Both the position numbers and the translations under genes were made by a program. The notes below the pieces were generated by a model that saw only the letters and a program-made list of their open reading frames with translations, was not told the origin of the DNA and did not search any database. Below are positions 1 to 8,695 of a stretch of 64,000 bases of DNA, in pieces (the first letter of the stretch is position 1; each line of letters begins with the position of its first letter). The stretch comes from Dawidia cretensis (GTDB lineage: Bacteria > Bacteroidota > Bacteroidia > Cytophagales > Cyclobacteriaceae), in the NCBI RefSeq assembly GCF_018598175.1, contig NZ_JAHESE010000009.1:1-64000 (forward strand), given 5' to 3'.

Positions 1-17
1 TTTTTTACACCGCGCCT

Positions 18-82
18 GGCGCAAGTCTTCCGACCGAAGGGAGGGCGACTTGTGCCTGTCTAATGCCAGTCTTCAGACTGGC
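18..82 (+). other. two hairpins before the ethanolamine operon
   Basis: Positions 18-27 pair with 47-56 (10 bp, one G-U), and 65-71 pair perfectly with 76-82 around a TTCA loop that ends 19 bases before the permease ATG at 102. This could be a structured mRNA leader or a REP-like intergenic palindrome. Because EutBC needs adenosylcobalamin I looked for a cobalamin riboswitch core and did not see its conserved boxes, but the window starts here and could cut one off. Confidence 0.4.
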
Positions 83-101
83 GCAGAAAATTATATAGCA
101 T

Positions 102-1430
102 ATGAGTCAACCCGTACTCCAAAAAACACTAAGCGCTATCCACCTCTGGGCTATCTCCGTTGGCCTGGTCATCTCCGGCGAATACTTCGGGTGGAACTAC
201 GGCTGGGGCGCCGCAGGCACCGTGGGATTTCTACTCGTAACCTTAGTCGTCACCCTTCTATACATCACCTTCGTCTTCAGTTTCACCGAGCTCACCACCG
301 CCATCCCAAACGCCGGTGGTCCCTTTGCCTATGCCCATAAAGCCTTTGGTCCTTGGGGCGGGCTTGTAGCGGGCTATGCTACCGTGGTGGAATTTGTATT
401 TGCCACGCCTGCGATAGCCGCCGCGCTGGGCAGCTATGTTCACTTTTTATATCCCGCCATCACGCCGCTTGTCGCCGCGGTAGTTTGTTATATCGTATTC
501 TCCTGCATCAACCTTCTCGGCATTAAAGAGTCGGCTACGTTCTCGCTTGTCGTAACACTGCTCGCCGTCGTAGAGCTCCTCATCTTTATGGGCATTGTAG
601 CGCCCGCCTTTTCGTTTGAGAACTTTACGCGCCACGCATTTCCCATACAGTGGGGCGGGCTCTTCGCTGCATTGCCGTTTGCCATTTGGTTTTACCTGGC
701 CATTGAAGGCGTCGCGATGGTGGCCGAAGAAGTAAAGGATCCGCAACGTCATATCCCGCGCGGCTATATCGCGGGTATTGTAACGCTGACGGTGCTGGCG
801 CTGGGTGTCATGATCCTGACGGGCGGCATCGGCGACTGGCGTACACTTTCCACCATAGACTATCCCCTGCCAGAGGCCATTGGCCTGGTGCTGGGCAAGG
901 ATAATACTATTACCCGGCTCTTTGCAGGCATCGGACTGTTCGGGCTCATTGCTTCTTTTCATGGCATCATCATCAGCTACTCGCGTCAGCTGTTTGCGTT
1001 GGCGCGCGCGGGATTTTTACCGGGTGTACTGGCGACCGTGAACCGGCGATTTAAAACACCGCATGCGGCATTGCTGGCCGGCGGTAGTGCGGGAATGCTG
1101 ATGTTGTTCTTTGCCGATACCGGGCAGATCATTATTCTCTCCGCGCTGGGCGCCGTGGTCATGTATATTATTAGTATGTTAAGTTTATTTCGGTTAAGGC
1201 GCATTGCGCCAGACCTTGTCCGGCCTTTTAAAACACCGTTCTATCCCATCTTCCCGGGCACTGCCCTGGTGTTGTCGGTGGTTAGCTTGTTGGCGATCGT
1301 GTATTACAATCCATTTATCAGTCTCTTGTTCCTGGGCGGCCTGATATTGACTATACTTGTATTCCGGGCCTCCGGTCGGGCACTTCGTATACCGGTAGAA
1401 ACAGGCCCGCAGCACCATGAGCTATCGTGA
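102..1430 (+). CDS. ethanolamine permease (APC superfamily)
   Basis: A 442-residue integral membrane transporter with about twelve hydrophobic segments from residue 15 to 430, including the APC-type signature near GEYFGWNYGWGAAG (about 26-39) and a conserved FTELTTAIPNAGG stretch (about 60-72). It should import ethanolamine across the inner membrane. The substrate is inferred from resemblance to Eat-type permeases and from the operon: its last 14 bases overlap eutB, which is followed by eutC with a 4-base overlap, so the three are almost certainly cotranscribed and translationally coupled. The start at 102 fits the family N-terminus, with a short region before the first helix. No microcompartment genes accompany it. 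Confidence 0.88.
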   Translation: MSQPVLQKTLSAIHLWAISVGLVISGEYFGWNYGWGAAGTVGFLLVTLVVTLLYITFVFSFTELTTAIPNAGGPFAYAHKAFGPWGGLVAGYATVVEFVFATPAIAAALGSYVHFLYPAITPLVAAVVCYIVFSCINLLGIKESATFSLVVTLLAVVELLIFMGIVAPAFSFENFTRHAFPIQWGGLFAALPFAIWFYLAIEGVAMVAEEVKDPQRHIPRGYIAGIVTLTVLALGVMILTGGIGDWRTLSTIDYPLPEAIGLVLGKDNTITRLFAGIGLFGLIASFHGIIISYSRQLFALARAGFLPGVLATVNRRFKTPHAALLAGGSAGMLMLFFADTGQIIILSALGAVVMYIISMLSLFRLRRIAPDLVRPFKTPFYPIFPGTALVLSVVSLLAIVYYNPFISLLFLGGLILTILVFRASGRALRIPVETGPQHHELS

Positions 1431-2793
1431 AACGATCGGGCACACGACCTATACCTTCGCAGACCTGAAGGTACTGCTTGCCAGGGCTTCTCCTTTCCGT
1501 TCGGGCGATGCTTTGGCCGGCGTAGCGGCCGAACGGTATGAGGAACGCGTGGCGGCACAAATGTGCCTGGCCAATGTACCGCTGCAGAATTTTCTACAGG
1601 AGCCCATTATACCGTACGAAGAGGACGAGGTTACACGACTGATTATCGATACCCATGATGCCCCTGCGTTTCGTGCCATAAGCCATTTTACCGTAGGCCA
1701 GTTTCGGGATTGGCTCTTGTCGGATGAAGTAACCACGGCCGTATTACAACAGCTTGCGCCCGGACTTACACCGGAGATGGTGGCGGCCGTATCCAAGCTG
1801 ATGCGCAACCAGGATCTGATCGTAGCAGCACGCAAGTGTGAAGTTGTGACCGCCTTTCGCAATACGATAGGCTTGAAGGGACGTCTGGCCACGCGCCTGC
1901 AACCCAATCATCCGACAGACGATCCGAAAGGCGTTGCCGCCAGCCTGATCGATGGGTTGTTGTATGGCAGTGGAGATGCCGTGATCGGTATAAATCCTGC
2001 TACGGATAATCCGCGGGCTGTACGGACCTTGCTCGAAATGCTCGACGAACTCATACGCCGTTTTGAGATCCCGACGCAATCCTGTATTCTTTGCCACCTC
2101 TCCACCACGCTGCGGCTCATGCAGCAACAAGCGCCCGTGGACCTGGTGTTTCAGTCTATAGGGGGCACGGAGAAAACAAACCGCAGCTTTGGCATAAGCC
2201 TGGCGATGTTGCAAGAAGGATATGAAGCGGCCCTGGCGTTGCAGCGCGGCACGGTAGGAAAGAACGTGATGTATTTTGAAACGGGCCAGGGGTCGTCGCT
2301 TTCGGCCAATGCGCATGGCGGGATAGACCAGCAGACATGCGAGGTGCGGGCATATGCTGTGGCACGCCGGTTTAAACCGTTGTTGGTAAATACCGTGGTG
2401 GGTTTCATCGGTCCCGAATATTTATACGACGGCAAGCAAATCATTCGCGCGGCGCTGGAAGATCACTTCTGTGGAAAGCTGATGGGACTGCCCATGGGCG
2501 TTGACGTTTGTTATACGAACCACGCCGAAGCGGACCAGGACGATATGGACAACCTGCTGACCTTGCTGGGCGTGGCAGGGTGTAATTTTATTATCTGCGT
2601 GCCGGGAGCCGATGATATTATGCTGAACTACCAGTCGTCGTCCTTTCACGATGCCCTATACCTGCGCCGGGCGCTGGAATTGGCGCCGGCCCCCGAGTTT
2701 AACGATTGGCTGATCCGGCAACGGATCTTTGACGCAGGTGGTAATCACCTGCCGGTGACCTCTGCACATGCGCTGCTAAAACCGCTTGTATGA
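1417..2793 (+). CDS. eutB: ethanolamine ammonia-lyase large subunit
   Basis: This 458-residue protein is the catalytic TIM-barrel subunit of the adenosylcobalamin-dependent enzyme that turns ethanolamine into acetaldehyde and ammonia in the cytoplasm. Family stretches are visible throughout: the N-terminal YTFADLKVLLARASPFRSGD, KLMRNQDL (about 128-135), the ETGQGSSLSANAHGG substrate loop (about 287-301) and the C-terminal GADDIMLNYQ. Length is normal for EutB. It overlaps the permease by 14 bases and eutC by 4. A reactivating factor (EutA) and an acetaldehyde dehydrogenase are not seen in the window, so acetaldehyde must be handled by enzymes encoded elsewhere. Confidence 0.97.
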   Translation: MSYRETIGHTTYTFADLKVLLARASPFRSGDALAGVAAERYEERVAAQMCLANVPLQNFLQEPIIPYEEDEVTRLIIDTHDAPAFRAISHFTVGQFRDWLLSDEVTTAVLQQLAPGLTPEMVAAVSKLMRNQDLIVAARKCEVVTAFRNTIGLKGRLATRLQPNHPTDDPKGVAASLIDGLLYGSGDAVIGINPATDNPRAVRTLLEMLDELIRRFEIPTQSCILCHLSTTLRLMQQQAPVDLVFQSIGGTEKTNRSFGISLAMLQEGYEAALALQRGTVGKNVMYFETGQGSSLSANAHGGIDQQTCEVRAYAVARRFKPLLVNTVVGFIGPEYLYDGKQIIRAALEDHFCGKLMGLPMGVDVCYTNHAEADQDDMDNLLTLLGVAGCNFIICVPGADDIMLNYQSSSFHDALYLRRALELAPAPEFNDWLIRQRIFDAGGNHLPVTSAHALLKPLV

Positions 2794-3593
2794 AATCCGA
2801 TCCGCCCTGGTTTATTTCTTCCAATGGTTCCCTGCCGGACCCCTGGACGTCGCTACAGCGTTTTACGGCAGCACGCATTGCCCTGGGGCGGTCAGGCGTG
2901 TCCATACCGTTGTCGGAGTCGCTGGGATTCCGGCTGGCACATGCTCATGCACGCGATGCGGTATACTCATCGTTAGATACCGCGGCATTGCAAGAAGGTC
3001 TGCAAACCTTCGCATTGCCCATGCTGTCGCTCCACAGCCAGGCCACTTCCCGTCAACAATATCTGCAACGACCCGACCTGGGACGCAAGCTGAACGAAGC
3101 ATCACGGAAGCAAGTGCTGGCGGTGCGTACACAAAAAAAATATGATATAGCCTTTATACTCGCCGATGGTCTTTCGGCCATGGCGGTGAACACGCATGCA
3201 CCGGCGGTGCTGACGCTGGTGCTTCCTACGTTGCTGGCGGATGGCTATACGCTGGCGCCTTTGTCGTTTGTCGGGCATGGACGCGTAGCGATCAGCGACG
3301 AGATCGGCAGCTTGTTGCAGGCACGCCTGGTGGTAATTCTGCTTGGTGAACGGCCCGGCCTGACGTCGCCGGATAGTATGGGAATCTATAGCACATATAA
3401 CCCCACGGTGGGATTAACCGATGATGCCCGGAATTGTATCTCCAACGTGCGCCCGGCGGGATTGTCGTATGTCGCCGCCGTGCACAAGTTGCGTTACCTC
3501 ATCCGGGAGTCGTTGCGATTGAAGCTCTCGGGCGTGGCGATCAAAGATCTTTCGGAATCTGGTGACACACTACCGGGTCTTACCGGTATATAA
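2790..3593 (+). CDS. eutC: ethanolamine ammonia-lyase small subunit
   Basis: A 267-residue EutC, the subunit that completes the cobalamin site and forms the oligomer with EutB. Typical family segments are FTAARIALGRSG (about 25-36), a central RPDLGRKL (about 94-101), DIAFILADGLSA (about 119-130) and the C-terminal TYNPTVGLTDDARNCISNVRP region. The start ATG overlaps the eutB stop (ATGA), a standard coupling arrangement. Its stop lies 2 bases from the stop of the convergent SDR gene and no clear hairpin terminator separates them. Confidence 0.96.
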   Translation: MKSDPPWFISSNGSLPDPWTSLQRFTAARIALGRSGVSIPLSESLGFRLAHAHARDAVYSSLDTAALQEGLQTFALPMLSLHSQATSRQQYLQRPDLGRKLNEASRKQVLAVRTQKKYDIAFILADGLSAMAVNTHAPAVLTLVLPTLLADGYTLAPLSFVGHGRVAISDEIGSLLQARLVVILLGERPGLTSPDSMGIYSTYNPTVGLTDDARNCISNVRPAGLSYVAAVHKLRYLIRESLRLKLSGVAIKDLSESGDTLPGLTGI

Positions 3594-3595
3594 CG

Positions 3596-4423
3596 CTACA
3601 CTCCACAAAAAGCATTAAAGCCACCATCCACGGGCACATTGACTCCTGTCACGAATGCCGCGGCATCTGAGCACAACCACACCAATGTACCGATCAGCTC
3701 TTCCGGACGACCGAACCGGCCAAACGGTGTTTGATTGATCGCGGCCTGGCCCCGGGCGGTATAGGTACTGTCGGGGTTTGTCAGCAAGCTTCTGTTTTGT
3801 TCGGTGATAAAGAAACCCGGCGAGATGGCGTTTACGCGCAGTCCTTCACCAAACTTCCGGGCCATTTCCACTGCCAGCCACTGCGTGAAGTTATCGATGC
3901 CGGCTTTGGCGGCCGAGTAGCCCACCACGCGGGTAATGGGCCGGAACGACGACATGGAGGCGATGTTGATCACAACGCCTTTGCGGCGTGCCGCCATGTC
4001 TTTCGAAAATACCTGCGACGGCAACACGGTGCCCAGCAGATTCAGGTCTACTACTTGTTGAAAGGCGTCGATGTCGAGGTCGAAGAAGTTTTTGTCGGGG
4101 GCAATGACAGCACCGGCCATGTTTCCGCCGGCAGCATTCACAAGGATGTCGATGGTACCAAATTCTTTTATCACATGTTCGTAGGCAGCGTCGAGCTGGT
4201 CGCGTTGCAACACGTCGGCGCCCACACCGAGTGCTTTACCGCCTGCGGCGCGCAACTCCCTGGCAATATCCTCGGCAGCGTCCTTGCGACGTCCGAGAAT
4301 GACGACCGACGCCCCCGCGGCGCTTAGGCCTTTTACCATAGCCTGTCCCAGCACACCCGTGCCGCCGGTCACTACAGCGGTCTTGCCCGCCAGTGAGAAA
4401 AGTTGATTGGTTTGCAAATTCAT
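3596..4423 (-). CDS. SDR oxidoreductase, D-mannonate oxidoreductase-like
   Basis: A 275-residue short-chain dehydrogenase/reductase. Visible hallmarks are the Rossmann motif TGGTGVLG (about 19-26), NAAG (about 97-100), the catalytic Ser in NIASMSS and the YSAAK Tyr/Lys pair (about 169-173), and the C-terminal PVDGGFNA. Its closest resemblance, from memory of the family, is to Bacteroidota SDRs annotated as D-mannonate (fructuronate) oxidoreductases, so a role in hexuronate or other sugar-acid catabolism is likely, but the substrate cannot be read from the sequence. It is the last gene of the leftward carbohydrate region, 39 bases after the DUF6807 gene, probably in one transcript. Confidence 0.8.
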   Translation of the reverse strand: MNLQTNQLFSLAGKTAVVTGGTGVLGQAMVKGLSAAGASVVILGRRKDAAEDIARELRAAGGKALGVGADVLQRDQLDAAYEHVIKEFGTIDILVNAAGGNMAGAVIAPDKNFFDLDIDAFQQVVDLNLLGTVLPSQVFSKDMAARRKGVVINIASMSSFRPITRVVGYSAAKAGIDNFTQWLAVEMARKFGEGLRVNAISPGFFITEQNRSLLTNPDSTYTARGQAAINQTPFGRFGRPEELIGTLVWLCSDAAAFVTGVNVPVDGGFNAFCGV

Positions 4424-4462
4424 CCTGCTCTATTTCTGTATTCTATTTATATACTTTGCCTG

Positions 4463-5515
4463 TTACCGCTTTGCGAAGTCGTTCGCCAGGGCATCGATCT
4501 CGGTCGGCGCGAGCGTGCTACCCTCGTGCACGACGACGCGATATTTGAGATTGACAGTTTCATCTTTCTTCAGCGTAAAGTTTAGCGCCTCTTTGCCTTC
4601 GCTAAAAATCTTTTGTCCGAGTGGGTTCGCGGCAAACAGGCCGTAACCACGTGCATGCCAATATGTGGGATAGCCTATATTCCTGGGGTGGTCAATGATG
4701 GCAATGGAAACTTCTTTCCCGTCTGTCTTTCCATTTAACGTCGTCCATACAGAACGTTTGGCCCAGGTTGCATCGCCGCGTATACCTTCTTTGTTTACAT
4801 ACATCCCGGTGACACCTTCGGCGTCCATTTTCTTGACCGTGGTGACATTGCCCTGGGCGTCAACAAAACTGTCCTCCTGATTGGAGGGCATCTCCAGCGA
4901 TCGGGCTACACGCAAGCCCAGCAGTCCGTCCTTTACATCTTTAAATATAACTTGCTCGACACGCGCTTTCAGTGTACAGGCGCGGTCGATAATCAGGCTG
5001 TTGTTCTCTACCTGGAAAGTATAGGTCGTAATTTCTTCCAGCAACACATTGCCGTTGATGTCTACCCAGTGGCTGAGCGTTTCAAGTTTCGCCTCGGGTT
5101 TTCCTTTGTGCACCAGGGTATTGGCACTCAGTATACGCTGGTGGCGAATGGACCCGTACTTCGGTTTCTTATCCGCCGCAATAGCGTCACTGTTATTCCA
5201 GAAGTCGAGGCCATTTACGCTTTCGTAGTTCAACCACAGGCCCACATGGTGGGGGTGGTCTGTACGTTCACCGGCGCGTGGCGCAATAGGGAAGCCACGG
5301 GTGATCGTGGTGCCCGATACCGTCTTGATGGGATACAGCACGGGCTTCTCGGTCGAGTCAAAATAACAATAGGCCGTCAGAAGCTTTCCGCCATACCATA
5401 CCTCGATTTTCTTCTTTTCATCGAGGCGGACAAGCGAAAATCCTGTTGTTTGGGCAACCGTGTGGGCTATCGCCGCGCACAGCAGCAGGGCCCCGATCAG
5501 ACATCCTTTTATCAT
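4463..5515 (-). CDS. DUF6807 / PmoA-like exported protein
   Basis: A secreted protein of about 350 residues. I start it at the Met before the signal peptide (IKGCLIGALLLCAAIAHTVAQ); an upstream in-frame start at 5560 would add 15 polar residues. Features resembling the DUF6807 (PmoA-like) family are the YPIKTVSGTTITRGFP stretch, the HPHHVGLWLNY motif and the late GYPTYWHARGYGLFAANPLG segment. The family occurs in Bacteroidota carbohydrate loci and its biochemical role is unsettled. It is preceded by the terminator that closes the SusCD transcript and probably cotranscribed with the SDR. Confidence 0.75.
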   Translation of the reverse strand: MIKGCLIGALLLCAAIAHTVAQTTGFSLVRLDEKKKIEVWYGGKLLTAYCYFDSTEKPVLYPIKTVSGTTITRGFPIAPRAGERTDHPHHVGLWLNYESVNGLDFWNNSDAIAADKKPKYGSIRHQRILSANTLVHKGKPEAKLETLSHWVDINGNVLLEEITTYTFQVENNSLIIDRACTLKARVEQVIFKDVKDGLLGLRVARSLEMPSNQEDSFVDAQGNVTTVKKMDAEGVTGMYVNKEGIRGDATWAKRSVWTTLNGKTDGKEVSIAIIDHPRNIGYPTYWHARGYGLFAANPLGQKIFSEGKEALNFTLKKDETVNLKYRVVVHEGSTLAPTEIDALANDFAKR

Positions 5516-5615
5516 AGAATAACTTGTTTTTTTACCTAAACTAACGTTTTCGGTCACCAATTATACTAAAATAATAGTAAGGGGGACACACAGAGGATGA
5601 GCGGAATGTAAAAAA

Positions 5616-5646
5616 GAAACAGCCCACCGGCGGGGTGGGCTGTTTC
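5616..5646 (-). terminator. rho-independent terminator of the SusCD operon
   Basis: A 13-bp perfect stem (5616-5628 with 5634-5646) around a 5-base loop, followed on the minus strand by TTTCTTTTTT-like sequence just after the surface lipoprotein gene. It separates the PUL transcript from the DUF6807/SDR genes. Confidence 0.85.
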
Positions 5647-5707
5647 ATGCGTTGGGAACGGTACCAGCGTTATGCTACTGGTACTGTTAAAATTGTCGCA
5701 GGAAGAC

Positions 5708-7072
5708 CTATTCCGGAATTACATAATGGAATGCAAACCATTCATCTTTGGCAACATCATAGCTTGTTCCAAACCAGATGCCTTTTTCAGCGGTCTCGCC
5801 CGGAAAGGCTTTTACCACCTTGAGCGTTGTGGCCGAAGGAGTCATCCAGCTTCCCGCGTTTTGCAGCAGTAGACCGTCGGTCAGCGTGATCTCGTTTGTT
5901 TCTTCGTCGATAGCAAAGGTACCTTCGGTCAGCGTACCATCCTGGTAACGGCTATATTTCATCCCCAGACGCTCGAAGCGGATCCAGGCTCCGTCTACAG
6001 CGTCGTCCCAGGTATCATTCCAACCCCAGTCCCGTGAGCTGGTGTGATCGACGGTCCAGCCACGGCCTTTACCAATCCAATCGATTGGGTTACCGGCAGC
6101 GTCGAGTACCCAGGTCTGCGATTGTCCAGGACCACCGGCCAGCAGCATCAGCAATTCTCCCGAAGCAAATTTCGGATCGAAACCTTCGTCAGGGGGGAGC
6201 GGGCCACTCGGCACCCAGTTGTCGGAGTATTCCTTCGACAGAAAGTTGTACGTAACAAGTGCAGGGCCCTCACCATCTACGTCACGGTCGCGCAATACGC
6301 CGAGTTGCATAACATCTTCTGTCAGTGACAATACCACGTAATGCTGCCAGTCGCTGATGCCCGTCAGTCCATTCTTGGCAGGCTTATAACCACGCAGAAT
6401 GGTACCATCATTAATGGTCAGCATCATTGTTGCGACGTCGAGGACATAGGTGCCGTTCTCTTCCACACCGCCTTCCATGGGTTTGGTCGCATGGAAACCT
6501 GCGCCGTTCTTGAGGTCAAAGGTCATGACACCATAGTCACCGTCAAGCATAACACCCGGGTAAACATCCGTAAGTCCAGGCGCCCACCACAGCGTGGCAT
6601 GGTTGGCGGGGTCATAGAACGATATAGGACCAGGGAAAAATTTAGCGTCGGTATCCAGCACCCAGGACTTTTCGTTGCCCGGACCACCGCTGAGCAGTGT
6701 CCAGGTAGGATCGTTGACATAGGCAAGATTGTCTTCTGTTACCTCTACCGTCTTTGAGTCGACCTCCACCAGGCCGCCGGCCGTCAGGACCGAAAACTTG
6801 ATCGTATAGCTTCCCTTGAACGGATAGTGTACAGTGTCGACCGCGCGAGTTGATTTACCGGTTTGGTAGTCCCACATGGAAATCGTGCCAGGCGTCGAGT
6901 TGGTTAGGATAACCGTGTTGCCGCCCGGATCGATGTTAAGCGCCTGCTTCACATCAAATGTGACCTGAGTTTTATCCAGCTTGCCGCCCAGACTGTAATC
7001 GTCGTCCTGGCAGGATGTGGCCAGGAGCAGGATGCCCAGGAGTACATAGAGTATGGTTTGTATTTTTTTCAT
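5708..7072 (-). CDS. surface glycan-binding-type lipoprotein (SusE/F position)
   Basis: A 454-residue lipoprotein (lipobox LLATSC, then QDDD, a surface-export-like acidic start). After an N-terminal PKD-like region (about 30-115) come two related modules beginning LLSGGPGNEKSWVLD (about 127) and LLAGGPGQSQTWVLD (about 310), each rich in Trp and aromatic residues. It is the last gene of the transcript, 24 bases after SusD, the usual place for a SusE/SusF-like surface glycan-binding protein. Binding specificity is not visible. The internal duplication suggests two glycan-binding domains. Confidence 0.72.
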   Translation of the reverse strand: MKKIQTILYVLLGILLLATSCQDDDYSLGGKLDKTQVTFDVKQALNIDPGGNTVILTNSTPGTISMWDYQTGKSTRAVDTVHYPFKGSYTIKFSVLTAGGLVEVDSKTVEVTEDNLAYVNDPTWTLLSGGPGNEKSWVLDTDAKFFPGPISFYDPANHATLWWAPGLTDVYPGVMLDGDYGVMTFDLKNGAGFHATKPMEGGVEENGTYVLDVATMMLTINDGTILRGYKPAKNGLTGISDWQHYVVLSLTEDVMQLGVLRDRDVDGEGPALVTYNFLSKEYSDNWVPSGPLPPDEGFDPKFASGELLMLLAGGPGQSQTWVLDAAGNPIDWIGKGRGWTVDHTSSRDWGWNDTWDDAVDGAWIRFERLGMKYSRYQDGTLTEGTFAIDEETNEITLTDGLLLQNAGSWMTPSATTLKVVKAFPGETAEKGIWFGTSYDVAKDEWFAFHYVIPE

Positions 7073-7096
7073 ATTGAATGCTTATTTAGGCTCGCC

Positions 7097-8692
7097 TTAC
7101 CAACCGTTGTTTTGTTTCAGCACGTTGTTCGACAGCGTGATCTGTGTATAGGGAATTTGCTGCAGCCCCATCGTCTGGCGAACGTTGTCCGCCGCGATCT
7201 GCTTCTGAGTATCCACACCGCCGTTCTGTACAGTCACCGTTGTGTTAATCGCATTGGCGGCCACCTCGATGCCCTGACGCAACAGGTCCCAGTAACGAAT
7301 ACCTTCCAGGGCGAATTCCAGGCGACGTTCCTCCATCAGAGCAGCCTGCGTCACAGGAATCGACGCAAAATTTTCCCGATAGGCACGCTCCCGCACGTCG
7401 TCGAAGTATGCTTGCGCATTACCACTGCCAAGCTCGGCTGCCATCAATAATACATCGGCGTAACGGATGGACACATAATCCTGAAACTGGCCGATCATAA
7501 AGTCGGTCGCACCGTTCACAACCGCAATGCTTTTGCCGTCTTCATCCACCATCGGTATATATTTTTTACCGTAATAACCGGTGTATTCACGTTGGCCTTC
7601 GGTCGGTACGGAAATTTCTTCATCGACTACCGAAATGATCGAGGCTGCACGACGTGTATCAGTCTCGGAATAGGCGTCCCACAGTGCCTTCGTCACCGTT
7701 GATCCGCCCCAGCCATTGCCGTACGGGTATGAAAACTTGTCACGTATGCCAAGCAGCACCAACCAATGGTTACCGTCGGTGTCGCCGCTGTAATTACTGG
7801 TATACGTATATTTGATGGCAAAGACCGTTTCGATGTTATCTTCACCGGCATATGCCGTGACCGATGCCGCAGGCCATAGTTTGGTAAAGTCATCTACCAA
7901 CGCATGACCGCTTTTAGCAATACAGTCTTCCAGGTATTCCAAGGCCTGCGCCTTGGTTACAAGACCTACCAGGTCGGTCTTGCCATAATAGCCCGTATAA
8001 TACAGGTATACCCGTCCGAGCAACGCTTCGGCAGCCCATTTCGTAATACGGCCGCGCTCGGCCACCGGCTGCGCCGAATAGGCCACGTCCGGCATATTGT
8101 CGACGGCGTATTTCAGGTCTTCGGCAATCACACGGTATACATCGTCTGCCGGTGACTGCGAAACGTTTTCGGTCGAAGGCTCTGTCAGCAGCGGAATATT
8201 ACCCCACAGGCGCACCATGTCGAAGTACAGGTATGCACGCAGGAAACGCGCTTCTGACTCGTACTGCGGGCGCAGATCCCCGTCGGTCCCCCACTCGATC
8301 TGGTCCATTTTACCGATCAGTACGTTGCACCGGTAAACGGCCTTGTAGTAGGCGATCCAGTTCTGATCGAACAGGTTCTGATCCGAGGGTGAACGAAGCC
8401 GGTCGAACTCGTCGAGGGCCTGGTAGCCCCAACCGTCGGTCGCACCTGTGCCGCCAAAAGTATTATCGGATAGGACTTCCGCAGCTACCGGCAAACTAAC
8501 GCCGCTTGCCCACACCGACTGCAAACCATCATAGCATCCGACCAGCGCACGATATGCCTGCTCGGGCGTGCGGTAGTATGTATCACCGCTGGCCAGGGTC
8601 TCCGGCTCTACTTCCAGGAAATCGCCGCAGGCACTCACCAAAAGGCCCGCAACCAAAACGATATATAAAGTGAATTTCTTCATGGTCATCAT
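7097..8692 (-). CDS. SusD/RagB outer-membrane nutrient-binding lipoprotein
   Basis: A 531-residue SusD family lipoprotein with lipobox LLVSAC (Cys about 22) followed by GDFLEVEP, the YRTPEQAYRAL start of the first TPR-like helix, RFLRAYLYFDMVRLWGNIPLLTEP (the strongest SusD signature, split here only for description) and the C-terminal RRLEFALEGIRYWDLLRQG. It works with the adjacent SusC as lid of the TonB-dependent pore. The start is ATG ATG ACC ATG, so either the first codon or the one at 8683 may be used. SusC ends 3 bases upstream. Confidence 0.95.
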   Translation of the reverse strand: MMTMKKFTLYIVLVAGLLVSACGDFLEVEPETLASGDTYYRTPEQAYRALVGCYDGLQSVWASGVSLPVAAEVLSDNTFGGTGATDGWGYQALDEFDRLRSPSDQNLFDQNWIAYYKAVYRCNVLIGKMDQIEWGTDGDLRPQYESEARFLRAYLYFDMVRLWGNIPLLTEPSTENVSQSPADDVYRVIAEDLKYAVDNMPDVAYSAQPVAERGRITKWAAEALLGRVYLYYTGYYGKTDLVGLVTKAQALEYLEDCIAKSGHALVDDFTKLWPAASVTAYAGEDNIETVFAIKYTYTSNYSGDTDGNHWLVLLGIRDKFSYPYGNGWGGSTVTKALWDAYSETDTRRAASIISVVDEEISVPTEGQREYTGYYGKKYIPMVDEDGKSIAVVNGATDFMIGQFQDYVSIRYADVLLMAAELGSGNAQAYFDDVRERAYRENFASIPVTQAALMEERRLEFALEGIRYWDLLRQGIEVAANAINTTVTVQNGGVDTQKQIAADNVRQTMGLQQIPYTQITLSNNVLKQNNGW

Positions 8693-8695
8693 CTC

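Noticed and set aside
1-101. Cobalamin riboswitch before the B12-dependent EutBC operon
   Set aside because: Only two simple hairpins are seen; the conserved core boxes of the riboswitch are not found, and the window begins too close to judge.
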